Source: Acidobacteriota bacterium (GTDB taxonomy: Bacteria > Acidobacteriota > Terriglobia > UBA7540). From it: a stretch of 19,180 bases of DNA. Below are positions 15,983 through 19,180 of the stretch, piece after piece (position 1 is the first letter of the stretch; the number at the start of each line of letters is the position of its first letter). The position numbers and the translations under genes are program-made. Under the pieces are notes generated by a model that made no database searches, was not told the origin of the DNA, and saw nothing but the letters and a program-made list of their open reading frames with translations. The DNA is taken from the NCBI GenBank assembly GCA_021786455.1, contig JAJYNF010000317.1:1-19180 (forward strand), given 5' to 3'.

Positions 15983-17449
15983 ATGGCAGTGACGACCTCT
16001 CAAAAACCTGAACCGGCGGTGAAATACGAGCCGGTCATCGGTCTTGAGGTTCACGTTCAGCTTCAGACCCAGTCAAAAATTTTTTGCGCTTGTTCCACGC
16101 GGTTTGGCGATCCGCCCAACTCGAACACGTGTCCGGTCTGTTTGGGACTTCCCGGCGCGCTGCCGGTTCTGAATCGAGAGGCCGTCACCATGGCCATGAA
16201 GGCCGCTCTGGCGCTTCACTGCGCCATCAATCCCCGCTCTCGCTTCGCCCGCAAGAATTATTTCTATCCGGATTTGCCCAAAGGTTACCAGATTTCGCAA
16301 TACGATGAGCCGCTGGCCGAGCACGGATGGCTTGAACTGAGCGGCGCGCGGCGGAAGATTGGGGCCACGCGCGTTCACCTGGAGGAAGATGCCGGAAAGT
16401 CTCTGCACGAGGGTTTTCCGGATTCGGAGGAGAAATCCTACATAGACCTGAATCGCGCCGGCGTCCCCCTCATTGAAATTGTTAGCGAACCCGACCTCCG
16501 CTCGCCCGAAGAAGCCTACGACTACCTGACGCGGCTCAAGACTCTGATGCTGTACCTTGGTGTCTCCGATTGCAACATGGAAGAGGGCAGCCTGCGCTGC
16601 GACGCCAACGTCAGCCTTCGCCCGGTCGGTTCGAGTGGCTTGGGCGTCAAAACGGAGGTCAAAAACCTAAACTCTTTCAAGTTCCTCGAACGCGCTCTCG
16701 CTTATGAAATTGAGCGCCAGACCCAAATTCTTGAAAGCGGTGGACAAATCTTCCAGCAAACCCGGCTCTGGGACAGCCGCGAGCAGAAAACCTTCGGCAT
16801 GCGAACCAAGGAGTTCGCGCACGACTACCGTTACTTTCCCGAGCCGGACCTCTTGCCTGTGGAGATTTCGGAAGCGTGGAAAGAAGAAGCGCGCGGCTCG
16901 CTGCCGGAACTGCCGGATGCCCGCCGCGATCGGCTTATCGCGCAATATCACCTTGCCGCTTTCGACGCCGACCAGCTCACATCTTCCCGCGATCTCGCGG
17001 ATTACTTCGAGGCAACCGCCCGCGACTTAAATCAGCCCAAGCTCGCGGCCAACTGGATTTTGAGCGAGTTGCTCCACCTGCTGAATGAGGCGGGCCGGGA
17101 AATCACCGAGTCTCCCGTCTCACCCGGCCATTTGGCGGAACTCATCCGCATGATTGATGACCGAACCCTGTCCGGGAGAATGGGCAAGGATGTTCTCGCG
17201 GAGATGTTCCGCGCCGGGCGGCCTGCCTCAGCCATCATTGCCGAACAGGGTCTGAGGCAGATCTCCGACCAGGAACACATAGCGAAGGTAGTCCACGAGA
17301 TCGTCGCCGCCAATCCGCGCCAGGCCGAACAGTACCGTAAAGGCAAGACCGCGACGCTCGGCTGGTTTATCGGCCAGGTCATGAAGGCCACCGGCGGACA
17401 GGCAAACCCCCAAGCTGCGCGCGAAGCCCTGGAGAAGGAACTCGCATGA
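15983..17449 (+). CDS. gatB: Aspartyl/glutamyl-tRNA(Asn/Gln) amidotransferase subunit B
   Basis: GatB is the kinase/tRNA-binding subunit of the GatCAB complex. The complex converts Glu-tRNA(Gln) and/or Asp-tRNA(Asn) to the amide form using ATP and ammonia from GatA. The N-terminus carries Y-E-P-V-I-G-L-E-V-H-V-Q-L and four Cys in the zinc pattern C-x-C and C-x-x-C (Cys35, 37, 50, 53). The family signature F-Y-P-D-L-P-K-G-Y-Q-I-S-Q-Y follows. The C-terminus has the helical tail and YqeY-like domain (G-x-V-M-K-A-T-G-G-Q-A-N-P near the end). At 488 residues it is of usual length. The ATG at 15983 is chosen with AAAGGA 12 bases ahead; an in-frame GTG at 15947 with GAGG 6 bases ahead would add 12 residues and cannot be excluded. 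gatA and gatC are not in the window. Its last codons overlap the start of the TPR gene (ATGA). Confidence 0.96.
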   Translation: MAVTTSQKPEPAVKYEPVIGLEVHVQLQTQSKIFCACSTRFGDPPNSNTCPVCLGLPGALPVLNREAVTMAMKAALALHCAINPRSRFARKNYFYPDLPKGYQISQYDEPLAEHGWLELSGARRKIGATRVHLEEDAGKSLHEGFPDSEEKSYIDLNRAGVPLIEIVSEPDLRSPEEAYDYLTRLKTLMLYLGVSDCNMEEGSLRCDANVSLRPVGSSGLGVKTEVKNLNSFKFLERALAYEIERQTQILESGGQIFQQTRLWDSREQKTFGMRTKEFAHDYRYFPEPDLLPVEISEAWKEEARGSLPELPDARRDRLIAQYHLAAFDADQLTSSRDLADYFEATARDLNQPKLAANWILSELLHLLNEAGREITESPVSPGHLAELIRMIDDRTLSGRMGKDVLAEMFRAGRPASAIIAEQGLRQISDQEHIAKVVHEIVAANPRQAEQYRKGKTATLGWFIGQVMKATGGQANPQAAREALEKELA

Positions 17450-18765
17450 GGCGCGCGCTTAGACTCTGGCCGGCGCCGTCAACGAACGGGACGACCAGGC
17501 CAATAGAGGCGCGCGGCTCCCGTGGAGCTCCATCGGGCGTGACCGTCCTGCTGGCGAGTCTCTTGATCTCGACGGTCGCAACCGCCCAGGCAGCGGTGCG
17601 GCGCGGGCAATCCTCGGGGCGCGCCGTCGCTCCGCCCCCGCTCGGCACCGCCCAGGCCCGCGCTAACGCTCTCTTGGAGGAAGGTGTTGCCTTACAGCAG
17701 GAAGGTCAAACGGGAGCGGCAATTGCCAAGTTCCGCCAGGCAATTCAAGCCAATCCAAACTGGGCAAGGGCATACGTTGCGCTTGGCGGGGCGCTGGACC
17801 GGGCCCATAATCTCGCCGGCGCGATGGCGGAGTATCGTGAGGCTCTGCGTCTCAACCCCGATGATGCGCTCGCCCATCTCGACCTCGGCATCGCTTTACG
17901 GCGCCAGGGACACATCGGCCTGGCCCTGAACGAGTTGGCCAAAGCGGTGGATTTCGCCCCGCAAAGCGCCACCGTGCATAACGAATTTGGCTTGGCCTTG
18001 GCGCTGGACGGCGCTTTTCACACCTCGGTCCAACAGTTTCGCATCGCGGTCATGCTAAAGCCGAACTGGCCGGCCGCGCGAAACAACCTGGGCAACGCGC
18101 TTTCTCTTTACGGCCATCTCCACCAGGCTGTCGAGCAGTATCGCCGGACGATTACCTTGGCGCCCCATTGGGCGGAACCCCATAACAATTTAGGCAACGC
18201 CCTGCGCGACCTCGGAAACACAGCCGGCGCCATCGCAGAATACCAGCAGGCGATCCACCTCGATCCGCATTACGCCGCAGCGTACAATAATCTTGGCCTT
18301 ACCCTGAAAATGAAAGGTGACCTGGACGGGGCCATTGACGATTACCAGAAAGCCGTGCGGCTGAAACCAAACTACACCGCGGCCCGCAGCAACCTGGCTG
18401 CCGCATACTTCCAGAAACACGAGTGGCAACTGGCCGTGGAGCAATACCGGGACGTGCTGCGAGTATCCCCACGGATGGCCAGCGGGCACTTTAACTTGGG
18501 GTTGGCGCTCGAGGCCGCCGGGCACCGCCATGCCGCGCTTGGCGAGTACCAGGAGGCCATGAAGCTCTCACCCCAGATTTCCCTTTATCGGCAGCAGTAC
18601 CAACGGCTGGCACAGGAGTTATCCGCGGCTTCTCGCGCGCCCGCCAAGCCCCTGACACCAGCTCCTGCGGCCCCCCAGCCCACCGTCCAGAAGCCGGTCC
18701 GGCGGCGGCGACGCGCCCCGCATCTGCTTCGCCGCCTGTTGCGCCGCCCCCTTCCGCCCAACTAA
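17446..18765 (+). CDS. Exported protein with nine tandem TPR repeats
   Basis: The 439-residue protein starts at the ATG overlapping the gatB stop (ATGA), with GAGAAGGA well spaced before it, so translation is probably coupled. After a 31-residue basic/polar leader comes a hydrophobic segment (V-T-V-L-L-A-S-L-L-I-S-T-V-A) with A-T-A-Q-A as a signal-peptidase-like site. Residues about 72-377 are nine consecutive 34-residue TPR units. Each has the G-x-x-x-x-x-x-G/A core and closing N/D/A-P turn, and several carry N-N-L-G, like the TPR arrays of O-GlcNAc-transferase-type proteins, though no transferase domain follows. The C-terminal 55 residues are Pro/Ala-rich, then strongly basic (Arg runs). 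An in-frame GTG at 17539 would trim the leader but leave a signal with no positive charges. It is probably a periplasmic protein-protein interaction scaffold; partners are unknown, and a link with GatB function is not implied by the fold. Confidence 0.88.
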   Translation: MRRALRLWPAPSTNGTTRPIEARGSRGAPSGVTVLLASLLISTVATAQAAVRRGQSSGRAVAPPPLGTAQARANALLEEGVALQQEGQTGAAIAKFRQAIQANPNWARAYVALGGALDRAHNLAGAMAEYREALRLNPDDALAHLDLGIALRRQGHIGLALNELAKAVDFAPQSATVHNEFGLALALDGAFHTSVQQFRIAVMLKPNWPAARNNLGNALSLYGHLHQAVEQYRRTITLAPHWAEPHNNLGNALRDLGNTAGAIAEYQQAIHLDPHYAAAYNNLGLTLKMKGDLDGAIDDYQKAVRLKPNYTAARSNLAAAYFQKHEWQLAVEQYRDVLRVSPRMASGHFNLGLALEAAGHRHAALGEYQEAMKLSPQISLYRQQYQRLAQELSAASRAPAKPLTPAPAAPQPTVQKPVRRRRRAPHLLRRLLRRPLPPN

Positions 18766-18788
18766 CCGTAAGTGGACTCTACGCCGAT

Positions 18789-19180
18789 TCAGTCCCGAAG
18801 CAATGCCGCGATTGAAGGGCTGCGCTTGTAACCCAATGTCGGATGGTAGCAATGCAGAATGCGGAGTGGACGTTCCCCCAGCAACGACAGGCTGACCCTT
18901 TCCTCCGTCCAGCCCCGCGACCCCAAGGCTTCCTCGAAAGGCAAGACGCTCGAAGGGTTGCGGCCCAGGAGAAAACGCTGAATTGAAAAGTAAGCGTCCT
19001 CTCCCAGGGTCACCACCGCGCGGAGGTTGGGGAAGAGTTCAAGTTCGGACCGCAAGTGTTGAAGGCAATTCTGCATCGCGCGCTCGGGCACATGAGGTCC
19101 TGAGGCATGGCACCGCACGCCATCGGTCAACACGAAATGTTCCTTAAATTCCGCGAAGCTATTGACTCCTAGAAGTTCAA
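18789..19180 (-). CDS. Uracil-DNA glycosylase superfamily protein, C-terminal part (runs off window)
   Basis: The frame is open from the right edge of the window and ends with TGA at 18791-18789, so the N-terminus is missing. What remains (about 130 residues) resembles the C-terminal half of family 4-like uracil-DNA glycosylases, which remove uracil from DNA in base excision repair. It has F-V-L-T-D-G-V-R-C, a second Cys 15 residues later, then A-V-V-T-L-G-E-D-A-Y, and a C-terminal H-C-Y-H-P-T-L-G near the place of the family H-P-S motif. The two Cys are spaced much as the last two iron-sulphur ligands of family 4 enzymes. The catalytic N-terminal motif is outside the window. A GTG at 19133 is internal and not the true start. 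It converges with the TPR gene with a gap of only 23 bases. The family assignment rests on pattern, not on a search. Confidence 0.6.
   Translation of the reverse strand, partial: ELLGVNSFAEFKEHFVLTDGVRCHASGPHVPERAMQNCLQHLRSELELFPNLRAVVTLGEDAYFSIQRFLLGRNPSSVLPFEEALGSRGWTEERVSLSLLGERPLRILHCYHPTLGYKRSPSIAALLRD

Noticed and set aside
15776..16054. 93-codon N-terminal extension of the SH3b-like protein
   Set aside because: It would overlap the start of gatB, has shadow-like Arg/His-rich composition, and the ATG at 15775 begins a signal-peptide-like sequence.
1..19180. Mobile element, CRISPR array, tRNA or rRNA
   Set aside because: No transposase or integrase motif, no regularly spaced direct repeats, and no tRNA-like or rRNA-like segment was seen in the gaps, all of which are under 300 bases.

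Overview
The window reads as a stretch of a GC-rich, Gram-negative bacterial chromosome. A complete lpxB (lipid A synthesis) implies an outer membrane. gatB implies amidotransferase-dependent Gln-tRNA and/or Asn-tRNA synthesis. The mix of exported TPR proteins, a Tat-exported alpha-mannosidase, a secreted phosphoesterase-family protein and an M1-like/TPR protein resembles Acidobacteriota-type soil genomes. That taxonomic suggestion is an inference from gene content only. I see no phage, transposase, CRISPR array, tRNA or rRNA, so this looks like ordinary chromosome.

Layout. (1) Positions 3-2296, + strand: the 3' part of a class I glutamine amidotransferase-like hydrolase (gamma-glutamyl-GABA hydrolase family), a macrodomain protein, and a MidA/NDUFAF7-type SAM-dependent methyltransferase. 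(2) Positions 9432-2400, - strand: a probable four-gene transcription unit, in transcription order two half-size ABC exporters that look like a heterodimer, lpxB, and an exported M1-aminopeptidase-like protein with a C-terminal TPR domain. A sigma70-like promoter (TTGGCG-17-TATAAT) lies just upstream of the first ABC gene. (3) Position 9682-11124, + strand: a secreted phosphoesterase-family (phospholipase C/acid phosphatase-like) protein with an unusual Arg-rich insertion. (4) Positions 15775-11306, - strand: an exported SH3b-like protein of unknown function followed by a Tat-exported GH38 alpha-mannosidase. (5) Positions 15983-18765, + strand: gatB, overlapped by ATGA with an exported nine-repeat TPR protein. 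(6) Right edge, - strand: the C-terminal part of a uracil-DNA glycosylase superfamily protein that runs off the window.

How the genes work together. The central - strand unit is the clearest functional block. LpxB makes the lipid A disaccharide and the neighbouring ABC pair could move lipid A or another amphiphile across the inner membrane (inference). The most unusual protein is the M1-like one: it keeps the M1 fold signatures but has lost all three zinc ligands (HExxH reads LExxR, and the third ligand Glu is Asp). It is probably a non-catalytic relative in the periplasm or cell envelope. The ABC pair shows a coherent split: one subunit has Asp for the Walker B catalytic Glu, the other has an altered signature motif, and both changes fall in the same composite ATP site. 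I did not find a clearly new multi-gene system; the best leads are the pseudo-peptidase, the asymmetric ABC pair beside lpxB, and the insertion in the phosphoesterase.
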